Positions 10,170 through 18,867 of a DNA stretch of 64,000 nucleotides are shown piece after piece. The position numbers were made by a program, and so were the translations under genes. Below the pieces are notes generated by a model. The model saw only the letters and a program-made list of their open reading frames with translations. It did not search any database and was not told the DNA's origin. The DNA comes from Flexithrix dorotheae DSM 6795 (GTDB lineage: Bacteria; Bacteroidota; Bacteroidia; Cytophagales; Flammeovirgaceae), in NCBI RefSeq assembly GCF_000379765.1, contig NZ_KB903435.1, positions 186,110 to 250,109 of the forward strand, written 5' to 3'. Each line of letters begins with the position of its first letter. The first letter of the stretch is position 1.

Positions 10170-10922
10170 ATGGCAGTTGAGAAACCACGACTTATAAGAT
10201 TGACAGCAATCATTACCCAGTTACAATCTAAACGGATTGTAACGGCAAAAGAAATTGCTGAAAAACATCAAGTCAGTATACGAACGGTTTATCGGGATAT
10301 CAGGACACTGGAAGAATCCGGAATCCCCATTGTCACAGAAGAGGGGAAAGGCTATGCAATAATGGAAGGCTATAAACTTCCTCCTGTGATGTTTACCGAA
10401 GAAGAAGCCAACGCACTCCTGACTGCCGAACATTTGATTTTGAAAAATAATGACAAATCGTTGGCAGACCAATTTCAAAATGCCATTACAAAAATCAAAT
10501 CTATCTTACGGATCTCCCAGATAAATAAGGCAGATATTCTTGCCCAACGCATTCAGATAAGAGACAATAGAAACAATGAGAAGTCAAGCAAATACCTCAT
10601 CCAACTTCAATCCCACATTGCCAACTTTCAGGTTGTACAAATAGAATACTATTCCTTGGACTACCAAAGAAGTGAAAGAAATATTGAACCGTTTGCTTTA
10701 TACACCACCAATAATAATTGGATTTTAATTGCTTTTTGCAGGAAACGGAATGACTTTAGAGCATTTCGGTTAGATCGTATTCAGCAACTTTCCCCTTCAG
10801 GAGAACATTTTGAACCCCATAAAATCACTTTGGAACAATACTTTGAAGAATGCAGGAAAAAATATTCAAACACCCCTGACACACCTCTGTCACAAGCCCA
10901 GTCTAACTTTGCCACAAATTAA
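10170..10922 (+). CDS. HTH-WYL transcriptional regulator (YafY/PafC type)
   Basis: DNA-binding regulator of 250 residues. The N-terminal winged helix (about 5-60) reads IVTAKEIAEKHQVSIRTVYR with the family's RDIRTLEESGIPI segment; the C-terminal WYL domain (about 145-215) contains VQIEYYSLDYQRSERNIEPF and the WYL equivalent NNWILIAFCR with RAFRLDRIQQL. WYL domains sense ligands or nucleic-acid fragments. The gene leads a run of three plus-strand genes with gaps of 12 and 3 bases, so it probably autoregulates a small operon with an effector-binding protein and a DUF1801 protein. Confidence 0.9.
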   Translation: MAVEKPRLIRLTAIITQLQSKRIVTAKEIAEKHQVSIRTVYRDIRTLEESGIPIVTEEGKGYAIMEGYKLPPVMFTEEEANALLTAEHLILKNNDKSLADQFQNAITKIKSILRISQINKADILAQRIQIRDNRNNEKSSKYLIQLQSHIANFQVVQIEYYSLDYQRSERNIEPFALYTTNNNWILIAFCRKRNDFRAFRLDRIQQLSPSGEHFEPHKITLEQYFEECRKKYSNTPDTPLSQAQSNFATN

Positions 10923-10934
10923 AACATAATAATT

Positions 10935-11396
10935 ATGCAAAAAGTTAAAACTGAACCATTTAAGTTGATTGGAATTGCCATCAGAACTAGCAACGAAGGA
11001 CAGAAAGCTGACAATGAAATTGCCAATTTATGGCAACGCTTTTTGGGTGAAAAAATCCTGGAAAAAATCCCCAATAAAGTTGATTCTACTATTTACTCTC
11101 TTTACACTGAATATGAAGGTGACCATACCATGCCTTATACCGCAATACTTGGTTGCAAAGTTTCCGACCTCAATGAAATTCCTGAAGGCATGGTGGGAAA
11201 AGCATTTGAAGGCGGAACTTATTCAAAAACTACAGCTAAAGGTGATTTGATGAAAGGTTTAATTGTGAATCACTGGGCAAAAATTTGGGAAATGAATTTG
11301 AATAGAGCCTATTCTGCAGATTTTGAAGTATTTGGAGAAAAAGCCCAAAACCCATCTGATGTAGAAGTAGACTTTTATGTGGCATTAAAAGCATAA
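10935..11396 (+). CDS. GyrI-like/effector-binding domain protein
   Basis: Stand-alone small-molecule-binding fold related to the AraC effector-binding or GyrI family (153 residues). It begins MQKVKTEPFKLIGIAIRTSN, typical for the first strand of this fold, and holds YTAILGCKVSDLNEIPEGM and a C-terminal ADFEVFGEKAQNPSDVEVDF, matching the DFE...Y signature of integron-type effector-binding proteins. No DNA-binding domain is present. It sits 12 bases after the WYL regulator and 3 bases before the DUF1801 gene, so it is probably co-expressed. Its ligand is unknown; cationic hydrophobic compounds are bound by some relatives. Confidence 0.8.
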   Translation: MQKVKTEPFKLIGIAIRTSNEGQKADNEIANLWQRFLGEKILEKIPNKVDSTIYSLYTEYEGDHTMPYTAILGCKVSDLNEIPEGMVGKAFEGGTYSKTTAKGDLMKGLIVNHWAKIWEMNLNRAYSADFEVFGEKAQNPSDVEVDFYVALKA

Positions 11397-11399
11397 ACC

Positions 11400-11828
11400 A
11401 TGGGAAAATTTGTATTGAAAACAAATAGTAAGGTGGATGAAATTTTTGCCAATTATCCTGAAAAGGTTAGAGAAAAAATGCAGTTCCTACGGGCGTTGGT
11501 CATAGAAACTGCAGAAGAAACGGAGGATGTTGATGAATTGCAAGAAACTTTGAAATGGGGTGAACCTAGCTTTGTAACCAAAAATGGGAGTACATTGCGA
11601 ATGGATTGGAAAGAAAAATCTCCTGAACAATATGCCATGTACTTCCAATGTACAAGTCGTCTGGTTCACACATTCAGAATCGTGTTTGATGGTAAGTTTC
11701 AGTATGAAGGCAACAGGGCAATTGTGTTTGGATTAAACCAAAAAATTCCAGAATTGGAATTAAAGGAATGTATAAAAGCTTCCCTGACTTACCATAATGT
11801 AAAACATATGATAACCCTGGGGATATGA
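11400..11828 (+). CDS. DUF1801 domain protein
   Basis: A 142-residue cytoplasmic protein of the DUF1801 (YdhG-like) fold. Visible family features are IFANYPEKVREKMQFLRALV, the ETLKWGEPSFV segment and MYFQCTSRLVHTFR, then IVFGLNQKIPELELKECI. Function of this family is unknown; members often accompany small ligand-binding domain genes, as here. It starts 3 bases after the effector-binding gene and closes the three-gene operon. There is no obvious terminator before the PadR promoter region. Confidence 0.8.
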   Translation: MGKFVLKTNSKVDEIFANYPEKVREKMQFLRALVIETAEETEDVDELQETLKWGEPSFVTKNGSTLRMDWKEKSPEQYAMYFQCTSRLVHTFRIVFDGKFQYEGNRAIVFGLNQKIPELELKECIKASLTYHNVKHMITLGI

Positions 11829-11887
11829 TGGAACTAGCTGACCTGCGCTGGAAATAAACATACGCTTTAAAAAGCTTTCAATAAAAT

Positions 11888-11952
11888 AATACTACAATTA
11901 GGAATTAATGTAAAATTAGCTTTACTTTGTAATACTACAATTAGGAATTAAT
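11888..11952 (+). promoter_or_regulatory. Direct repeats upstream of padR, candidate operator
   Basis: Two identical copies of ACTACAATTAGGAATTAA lie with their extended repeats at 11888-11909 and 11931-11952, 43 bases apart start to start, with the second ending 11 bases before the padR start. They flank a short AT-rich segment with TACTTTG that could be the promoter -7 element. Placement fits autorepression by PadR, but binding is inferred. Confidence 0.6.
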
Positions 11953-11963
11953 TAACATTCAAA

Positions 11964-12305
11964 GTGAAAAAATTTAGTTTAGGCGAATTTGAAGAAGTGG
12001 TAATGCTTACAGTAGCAGTTTTGCATGGAAATGCATATGGAGTAGCGATAAAAAAAGAAATTGAGGAACGATTATCCAGAAAGGTAAGTGTAGGAGCCTT
12101 ACAATCAGCACTAAACAGGCTGGAAAAAAAAGGTTATCTCCTTTCAAAAGAAGGAGAACAAACTCAGGAAAGGGCAGGAAGACCAAAACGTTACTTTGAA
12201 ATAACTGCCTATGGAAAAATGGCTTTGGAATACACCAGAAATACCCGCAACAATCTATGGGAGGATATCCCAAAAATAGTTTTGGATTTAAAGTTTAGTA
12301 AATGA
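11964..12305 (+). CDS. PadR-family transcriptional regulator
   Basis: Winged-helix repressor of 113 residues. The family pattern is clear: LGEFEEVVMLTVAVLHGNAYGVAIKKEI, the recognition region VSVGALQSALNRLEKKGYLL, then a wing with GRPKRYFEITAYGKMALEYT. The start codon read here is GTG (gtgaaaaaatttag). The gene overlaps the next (permease) by 4 bases, so the two are co-translated. In Bacteroidota, PadR-like regulators commonly precede FtsX-type permeases with an N-terminal prefix, exactly this arrangement. It probably binds the repeats just upstream. Confidence 0.92.
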   Translation: MKKFSLGEFEEVVMLTVAVLHGNAYGVAIKKEIEERLSRKVSVGALQSALNRLEKKGYLLSKEGEQTQERAGRPKRYFEITAYGKMALEYTRNTRNNLWEDIPKIVLDLKFSK

Positions 12306-14920
12306 AGGAATCAAAACCACCCGGGTTTTTTCTAACTGTTTTCAAATGGTTTTGCCGGCCAGACCTTCATCCATACATTGAAGGAGATTTACTGGAATTG
12401 TATCAGGATGAATTAAAGCGATCAGGTCGGCTTGGTGCTAACCTGAAAATAATTCTTGATATTTTAATGCTTTTCAGGCCAGGGATCATCAAACCAATTA
12501 CGGGTTTTCATCAACTTAACCATTACGGCATGTTTAAAAATTATTTCAAAATTGGCTGGAGAAATCTTCTGAAAAATAAAAGTTATTCTGTTATAAATAT
12601 TGGTGGTTTGGCGATTGGAATGTCTGTGGCTATCCTCATAGGCTTGTGGGTGTGGGATGAATTATCATTTAATAAAAATCATGATAATTATGAGCGAATT
12701 GCTCAGGTAATGAGAAGTGGAAGCCTGAATGGAACTCAATTTACCTATCCGTATTTGCCTTATGCCCTGGGTGAGGAATTACAAAATGCCTATCACGAAG
12801 ACTTTAAACATATCATTGTGGCCAGTTTACCCAGTGAAAACCTGATCACCAAAGCAAATGAAAAACTTATCAGGTCAGGAATTTTTATGCAGAAAGGCGC
12901 TGCGGAAATGTTTTCCTTTGACATGATCAGTGGAACAATAAATGGATTGGAAGATTTACATTCCATTTTTCTCTCTTCCTCGGCTGCTTTGGCACTTTTT
13001 GGGGATGAAGACCCGATAGGTCAGTCCCTCACCCTCGATAACGAAATGGCTGTTCAGGTGACAGGTGTGTATAAAGATTTTCCCCAAAACAGCAGGCTTT
13101 ATAATATTGATTTCCTGGCGCCATGGTCATTATATCTCGCAAAAAACCCTTGGATTCGTGACCAGGGATTTATGAATAATTTTCTAAATATCTATGTGGA
13201 ATTAAAACCTGGAGTTAGTTTCCATGACGCTTCAAACCATATTCAGGAATCCCTTTTTAACAAAGTACAGGATGATCCTCAGATGATTAAAATCCATCCT
13301 CTGATTCACCTCCACCCCATGAGTAAATGGCATTTGTATAATGAATGGGAAAATGGAAAAAGCACAGGAGGCCTTATAAAATTTGTCTGGTTGTTTAGCC
13401 TTGTAGGTTTATTCGTATTGCTGCTTGCCTGTATTAATTTTATGAACCTGAGTACCGCTTTCTCAGAGAAAAGAGCCAAGGAAGTTGGTGTACGAAAATC
13501 TGTTGGTTCCATACGCAGCCAATTGATTTTTCAATTTTACATGGAGTCTTTCCTGATGGTTTTAGTGGCATTTATTTTAGCAATCCTACTCACTTTAATT
13601 TGCTTAAACTGGTTTAATGAATTGTCGGGTAAACAGTTGGAGATGCCATGGACCAATCCGCATTTTTGGCTTGGAAGCTTAATATTTATTGCATTTACTG
13701 GCTTTGTATCAGGTAGTTATCCTGCATTTTTCCTTTCTGCTTTCAATCCAGTAAAAGCTTTAAAAGGGATTAGTCCATCTGGTAAAAAAACAGTAATTCC
13801 CAGGCGAATATTAGTAATTATCCAGTTTACGGTTTCTGTTTCACTTATAATAGGAACATTGGTTGTTTTTAAACAGGTTCAGTTTGTAAAAGACCGGCCA
13901 ATTGGGTATTCCAGGGATAATTTGCTCATGGTACGGATGACCACTGAGGAGTTTTACACCAAATTTGAAGCGCTTGAAACCGAACTTTTAAATTCTGGTG
14001 TAGTTAAGGTTATGTCCAGGTCATTGAGTCCGGTTTCTGCGGTCTGGTCTTCCAACGGAGGTTTTGACTGGAAGGGAAAAGATCCTGACTGGCAGCCGGA
14101 AGATTTTGCCACATTAGCCGTTACCCCACATTATGGAAAAACCGTAGGCTGGCAATTTGTAGCAGGCAGGGATTTTCATCCGCAACTGGCCAGTGATTCA
14201 ACTGGTTTTGTGATCAATGAATCTGCTGCAAAATTAATGGGATTTGAAGACCCTGTTGGGGAAAGAGTCAGTTGGAGTGGAACCCGTAAAAACCACACCA
14301 TTATTGGTGTGATAAAAGACATGATCATGAGTTCTCCGTATGCTACGCCCATGCCAACCATATTCTATCAGGGGGATAACCTGAATTGGATAAATATCCG
14401 CCTAAATCCGGAAGTCAATACCCAAACAGGACTTTCTAAAATCGAATCTGTTTTCAATAAAGTATTACCCGCTGTTCCTTTCAAATATAAGTTTGCAGAT
14501 CAGGAATATGCTATGAAATTTATTGCCGAAGAAAGAATAGGGAATTTATCCGGAGTTTTTACTTTACTGGCTATTTTTATCTCCTGCCTGGGGCTATTTG
14601 GGCTTGCCTCATTTGTAGCCGAACAAAGGACTAAAGAGATTGGGATTAGGAAAATTTTAGGAGCATCTACACTTAAATTGTGGAAATTATTGTCTTTTGA
14701 TTTTATCATTTTGGTTCTAATTTCCTGCTTTATAGCCATTCCTATAGCCTATTATGCTATGGATAACTGGTTGCAATCCTACGAATACCGCATTCATATT
14801 TCCTGGTGGATATTTGGTCTGAGTAGTTTGGGAGCGATGATCATCACGCTAGTGACCGTAAGTTTCCAAACCATAAAATCCGCTTTAATGAATCCCGTAC
14901 AAAGTCTGAGGTCGGATTGA
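12302..14920 (+). CDS. PadR-coupled ABC transporter permease (MacB/FtsX type)
   Basis: An 872-residue membrane protein. A soluble prefix of about 75 residues (KWFCRPDLHPYIEGDLLELY) precedes two MacB-PCD/FtsX halves. Each half has one N-terminal membrane helix (first: SVINIGGLAIGMSVAILIGL), a large periplasmic domain and three helices (first set starting near FVWLFSLVGLFVLLLACINF; last set near GVFTLLAIFISCLGLFGLAS). RAKEVGVRKSVGS and RTKEIGIRKILGAS are the coupling-helix motifs that contact the ATPase. No nucleotide-binding domain is encoded nearby, so it must pair with an ATPase elsewhere or act as a mechanotransmitter. Start overlaps padR by 4 bases (ATGA). Confidence 0.92.
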   Translation: MKESKPPGFFLTVFKWFCRPDLHPYIEGDLLELYQDELKRSGRLGANLKIILDILMLFRPGIIKPITGFHQLNHYGMFKNYFKIGWRNLLKNKSYSVINIGGLAIGMSVAILIGLWVWDELSFNKNHDNYERIAQVMRSGSLNGTQFTYPYLPYALGEELQNAYHEDFKHIIVASLPSENLITKANEKLIRSGIFMQKGAAEMFSFDMISGTINGLEDLHSIFLSSSAALALFGDEDPIGQSLTLDNEMAVQVTGVYKDFPQNSRLYNIDFLAPWSLYLAKNPWIRDQGFMNNFLNIYVELKPGVSFHDASNHIQESLFNKVQDDPQMIKIHPLIHLHPMSKWHLYNEWENGKSTGGLIKFVWLFSLVGLFVLLLACINFMNLSTAFSEKRAKEVGVRKSVGSIRSQLIFQFYMESFLMVLVAFILAILLTLICLNWFNELSGKQLEMPWTNPHFWLGSLIFIAFTGFVSGSYPAFFLSAFNPVKALKGISPSGKKTVIPRRILVIIQFTVSVSLIIGTLVVFKQVQFVKDRPIGYSRDNLLMVRMTTEEFYTKFEALETELLNSGVVKVMSRSLSPVSAVWSSNGGFDWKGKDPDWQPEDFATLAVTPHYGKTVGWQFVAGRDFHPQLASDSTGFVINESAAKLMGFEDPVGERVSWSGTRKNHTIIGVIKDMIMSSPYATPMPTIFYQGDNLNWINIRLNPEVNTQTGLSKIESVFNKVLPAVPFKYKFADQEYAMKFIAEERIGNLSGVFTLLAIFISCLGLFGLASFVAEQRTKEIGIRKILGASTLKLWKLLSFDFIILVLISCFIAIPIAYYAMDNWLQSYEYRIHISWWIFGLSSLGAMIITLVTVSFQTIKSALMNPVQSLRSD

Positions 14921-14930
14921 AGATTAGCAA

Positions 14931-15464
14931 CTAGTTTGGTTTGGAATTGACCAAACTATAATCAAATCGTTCGTGGATTACTCTTTTAATTAATGCCAAC
15001 TGACCACAGTGGTACATGCCATGTTGAATATTCCAGGTTAAAGCTTCTCCCTTATTGGTGACTTCGGGAATTTTCACCCTGGTGGGCATCAATTCATCAT
15101 TGAGGTTCTCCGGTTTTAGCTCACTTTTGATGTCCAATGATTTATTTCTTACCAGGTTTAAGTCGGAAATTAATTTATCGGGAGAAAGGTCTTTGTTTAC
15201 CGCTGAAGGCTGAGATTCAAAGGAAAATGCTTTGATGTAGGTTTTGATGGGAACTGCATCCAAAATATCCTTCTGAGGGCCTGTGATTACCAGAATAGCA
15301 TGAAAATGATGACTTAAAATCATATGACCTATCTGCCAGATGACATTCGTCTCCACAACTGGTGGTGTTTCAAACCATTTTTCCCGGGGAATACTTTCCA
15401 AAAAGTTATCAAACCACATATAAGTATGTCTGGTTTGCCGAATTAAAAAATCAATATTATTCAT
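14931..15464 (-). CDS. DinB-family four-helix protein
   Basis: A 177-residue protein of the DinB/YfiT metalloenzyme-like superfamily. Metal-ligand candidates are the histidines in WQIGHMILSHHFH (about 45-57) and HGMYHCGQ (about 152-159). The Trp-rich start (YMWFDNFLESIPREKWFETPP) is typical. Some members are thiol transferases using bacillithiol or mycothiol; others have no known role. It converges with the permease gene, with 10 bases between stops and no room for a terminator. The second DinB-like gene in this window (59482-60093) is a different, more distant member. Confidence 0.85.
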   Translation of the reverse strand: MNNIDFLIRQTRHTYMWFDNFLESIPREKWFETPPVVETNVIWQIGHMILSHHFHAILVITGPQKDILDAVPIKTYIKAFSFESQPSAVNKDLSPDKLISDLNLVRNKSLDIKSELKPENLNDELMPTRVKIPEVTNKGEALTWNIQHGMYHCGQLALIKRVIHERFDYSLVNSKPN

Positions 15465-15599
15465 TTGCTAAAATAAAGAGAAGATTTTCCGAATATGGAA
15501 AGATATGAACTGTGGTGGAAATTACCTTTGGATACCAGTCTTTTTTTTATAACTTGAAAATCACAATTACAAATCCGAATCACCTGAAACAACAATTCA

Positions 15600-16808
15600 A
15601 TGATGAAACACCATATATCAAGAAGAAACTGGCTACGCAATGGAGCCATGTTATCTGCAGGGTTAGGGCTGCTCCCTTCCCAATGGGAAGCACTTTTGGC
15701 AAAAACACCTCAAGGAAGTAAATCCCGTCTCCAGCTTTCCCAATTAGCTGAGGAAGCAAAAATCATTAATGATTTCCCCAAACTTAAAGCAAGGTTATTA
15801 GCCAACGAAAATCCCTTTGGTCCCTCCCAGAAAGCGAAAGATGAAATGGTAAAAGCCATGGATATTGGCTATCAATATTCATTCTTTGGTGCAGGAGAAT
15901 TGTCTGATCTGATTGCCGGAAGTTTTGGACTGACCAAAGATAATATATTATTAGGGGCGGGCTCTACTGAACTACTTACCTCTGTAGCTTATTATCTGGC
16001 AATAGCTGGAAAGAATAAGGGAAAAATAATTTGTGCCGATCCACCTTACGATTGGTTGATGATTTCTGCAGCTGAGCATGGAATGGACTGGGAAGGTGTT
16101 CCGGTAACTAAAGAGAATAAGCATAATTTGGATGCCATGGCAGCTAAAGTTACAGAGGATACACCCTTGGTTTATATTTGTAATCCGGCAAACCCTAACG
16201 GAACAGTGGTAGATACTGATCAGCTTACCTCATTCTGTAAAGAAGTGTCCAAAAAAACTACTGTATTGGTAGATGAAGCCTATATCGACTATGTGGATGA
16301 CCCAGGTAAACAGAGTATGGCTTCTTTAATCAAAGAAGGGTATAATATCCTGGTGGCCAGAACATTTTCCAAAGTTCATGGTTTTGCCGGCATTCGTATG
16401 GGTTATATTCTAGGCCAGCAGGAATTGTTGGATAAAATCATGAAATATTCTTCCACCATTTCCAAACAGTTTTCTACCTCTTCCCTTTCGGGACTGGCAA
16501 TTGCCGGAGCTATGTCCAGTTATCAGGATAAAGCATTTATTCAATCCTGTGTGGATAAAACAAATGAAGGAAAAGCTTTTGTTTACAAAGTACTAGAGGA
16601 AATGGACTACGAATACGTGCCATCAAGTACCAACTTTATCCTTTTTCCACTTAGAATGCACGGAGATCAATTCCAGAAAGCTATGTTTGAAAAAGGAATA
16701 GGAGTGAGAAAATGGAAATTTGCCAAACAGCACTGGTGTAGGGTAAGCATAGGCAAAATGGAAGAATTAGAACTATTTGCCGAAGCTTTTAAAGAGGTGG
16801 TAGGATAG
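15600..16808 (+). CDS. Tat-exported PLP aminotransferase (histidinol-phosphate aminotransferase-like)
   Basis: Fold-type I pyridoxal-phosphate enzyme of 402 residues resembling HisC-type class I/II aminotransferases. The N-terminus carries a twin-arginine signal (SRRNWLRNGAMLSAGLGLLP), so it should act in the periplasm, unusual for a HisC-like enzyme. Visible are NPANPNG (substrate/cofactor loop), VDEAYIDY and the Schiff-base lysine in RTFSKVHGFAGIRMGY. Two adjacent ATGs at 15600 and 15603 are possible. It is a single gene with a terminator 110 bases downstream. Substrate is unknown; a periplasmic D- or L-amino acid role is possible. Confidence 0.88.
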   Translation: MMKHHISRRNWLRNGAMLSAGLGLLPSQWEALLAKTPQGSKSRLQLSQLAEEAKIINDFPKLKARLLANENPFGPSQKAKDEMVKAMDIGYQYSFFGAGELSDLIAGSFGLTKDNILLGAGSTELLTSVAYYLAIAGKNKGKIICADPPYDWLMISAAEHGMDWEGVPVTKENKHNLDAMAAKVTEDTPLVYICNPANPNGTVVDTDQLTSFCKEVSKKTTVLVDEAYIDYVDDPGKQSMASLIKEGYNILVARTFSKVHGFAGIRMGYILGQQELLDKIMKYSSTISKQFSTSSLSGLAIAGAMSSYQDKAFIQSCVDKTNEGKAFVYKVLEEMDYEYVPSSTNFILFPLRMHGDQFQKAMFEKGIGVRKWKFAKQHWCRVSIGKMEELELFAEAFKEVVG

Positions 16809-16919
16809 AAAACCATAAAAACCTGGTATTTTTCCTGTCTCTTTTACCACTAAAATGTGGCTGAAGCTTCGTTGAAAATACTTAAATTAACAATTCCAGT
16901 TACTTAAAACAGATTTGGT

Positions 16920-16961
16920 ATACCGGATTTAAAACATTCGTTTATCTCCGGTATATTTTTT
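16920..16961 (+). terminator. Intrinsic terminator
   Basis: Perfect 8-base stem ATACCGGA / TCCGGTAT (16920-16927 and 16947-16954) followed by ATTTTTTC on the plus strand, about 110 bases after the aminotransferase stop. Confidence 0.75.
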
Positions 16962-17069
16962 CTGTTTTCGAGTATTATTGCTAATAAGATCGGATTTTTA
17001 TGTCCTTTTTAATCTCAAAGAAATAATTTTGAGATACATAAATTTTTCTGATACTATTAGTCTAACTGA

Positions 17070-18815
17070 ATGAAAAAAATTACAATTCTTTTCGCATTTC
17101 TGTCTATTTCTACCTTTTCCCATGCCCAGACGTTTGATATTCAAAATTCCTTTATCCGATCTTTCAAACCTGATTTTTCTAATGAATTAAAATACATTGA
17201 TCTGGATAAGGATGGAGACCCTGACCTGATATATTCCTCACTTTCGGATTCCATTCCTCTCATTTGGATTGATGATGATGATGATATGAAAAACGGTGAT
17301 TTGGAAGGCGACATGGATAATGATTGCCTGATTATAGACCGAAACAGAGATGGGGTTTATGCCGGTCCCGGAGATTTAAGCCTCGACTGGGTAGATCACG
17401 ATGGAGATGGCGCTGCTGACATGCAGGTGATTGTGGAGAATAAGGAATCTGGCACCACCAATTTTTGGGAATGGTCGAGTAATTATATGTGGATTGTGGA
17501 TGAGGAAAATGATGATACCTTTCACTATATCAACTGGAAAGACCTTGTTTTAAAGGCCTGGTCACATTATGGGGCCTCCAATTTTTATGAAGATTACCAT
17601 GGCCAGACTTTGTTTCAAAAAGCACATATTCAGAGCTACAGATACGATGACCTGAGGTACAGTTGGGAAAATCCTTTTCTTTTTTACGATATAGATAAAG
17701 ATGGTCTTTCAGAAATAGCCATCCGGTTAGAAGATAGCGGAAAATTCAAGGAGGAAAAATCTTTGGATTCCACTCAGGTGGATGCTTATCCTACAGCCAT
17801 GATCGATCATGTTTACATGGGATTTGACCTGGATAATGATAATGGCCCTTCCAATGAATTTGACTTTGACATGAGTTTGTACTTCTCAGGAGAAGGTTTT
17901 TCCTATGCGGATCAAAAGCATCAATTTAAAAACATGCGTGGTTTACCGGCTGCAGATAGCTTATTTTTTGATAGCAGGTGGCGGAAAATGGATGAATTGA
18001 TTTATGCCGGTCATGATGCTGCCTGGGATTTGGTATATAATAAAGGGAATTGGGAACAAGCCTGGATGACTTTCGATGAGGATGATGATTGTGAACGCTG
18101 GGAAAGGGTGGAGTTTTACCAACCCAAAGACCCCTTTATCATTGGGATGAATAAAGGTGGAATTGACAATAACCCTCAGGCAGACGCTTCCGGAGATAGG
18201 GGAGAATGGGATTTGGATAATTCTGGTAAGGGAAATCTTTACATTGGGTTTGATGGAAAAATTCACCTGTTTGGAGCAGAGAAAGGCTATTGGAGAATCG
18301 ATCAGGATGCCTGGTCGTATCAGGGATGGGGAGGTTTATACGAAGACGGTTACGTAAGGTCTCAAAAAATCCCTGAAAAATTTCCCACCATTGCCTATGA
18401 TGATACCAATGGGGATGGTTTCTTTAATCAAATTCGCTACGATCTGGATGGAGACACTATTTTTGAGCAAACTTTCAACCTGGAAGAATTTAATATAAAT
18501 ACCGAATATGAGGTAATCAATACCGGCAAAATGCAACCGGAAGACCTTAATGATATTTTTGAGAAATCGGCAAACCAGACCTGGGAACAAGCTCAACTAG
18601 CTATGAAAGCTGCGGCAAAGGCTGGAATAAACTATAAGTGGTATGCCCAGTACATGTATCCCAAAAGCCTCAATGAAAAATACAGATTCGGTTATTGGTT
18701 GCAATTTTATATTTTTTCTGATTTTATGAATTTGGCAGAAAATAAGTCATCTATTGACCAAAACACTATCGTAAAAGCCTATTTTGGGCAAAACTGGAAG
18801 TTATTGATAGATTGA
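17070..18815 (+). CDS. Secreted protein with Ca-binding DxDxDG-type motifs, unknown function
   Basis: I do not recognise a catalytic family. The 581 residues start with a clear signal peptide (ILFAFLSISTFSHAQ). At least six acidic loops resemble EF-hand or FG-GAP calcium sites: DLDKDGDPDLIY, DRNRDGVYAG, DHDGDGAADM, DIDKDGLSEIAI, DLDNDNGPSNEF and DTNGDGFFNQIRYDLDGDTI. Trp and Tyr are abundant (WSYQGWGG, FWEWSSNYMW). This resembles secreted FG-GAP/VCBS-like proteins with a sugar- or surface-binding role, but no repeat period is clean enough to name. It is transcribed alone and ends at a strong shared terminator. Confidence 0.8.
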   Translation: MKKITILFAFLSISTFSHAQTFDIQNSFIRSFKPDFSNELKYIDLDKDGDPDLIYSSLSDSIPLIWIDDDDDMKNGDLEGDMDNDCLIIDRNRDGVYAGPGDLSLDWVDHDGDGAADMQVIVENKESGTTNFWEWSSNYMWIVDEENDDTFHYINWKDLVLKAWSHYGASNFYEDYHGQTLFQKAHIQSYRYDDLRYSWENPFLFYDIDKDGLSEIAIRLEDSGKFKEEKSLDSTQVDAYPTAMIDHVYMGFDLDNDNGPSNEFDFDMSLYFSGEGFSYADQKHQFKNMRGLPAADSLFFDSRWRKMDELIYAGHDAAWDLVYNKGNWEQAWMTFDEDDDCERWERVEFYQPKDPFIIGMNKGGIDNNPQADASGDRGEWDLDNSGKGNLYIGFDGKIHLFGAEKGYWRIDQDAWSYQGWGGLYEDGYVRSQKIPEKFPTIAYDDTNGDGFFNQIRYDLDGDTIFEQTFNLEEFNINTEYEVINTGKMQPEDLNDIFEKSANQTWEQAQLAMKAAAKAGINYKWYAQYMYPKSLNEKYRFGYWLQFYIFSDFMNLAENKSSIDQNTIVKAYFGQNWKLLID

Positions 18816-18816
18816 T

Positions 18817-18864
18817 AAAAAAACCTTCGGAGCTATAAGAATCTGCTTCCGAAGGTTTTTTTTA
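18817..18864. terminator. Bidirectional intrinsic terminator
   Basis: Inverted repeat AAACCTTCGGA .. TCCGAAGGTTT between convergent genes, with A-run before and T-run after, so it can stop transcription from both sides. Confidence 0.85.
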
Positions 18865-18867
18865 ACA

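Noticed and set aside
12302-14920. Complete MacB-type ABC transporter
   Set aside because: No ATPase domain in this protein or next to it; only the permease is encoded here.
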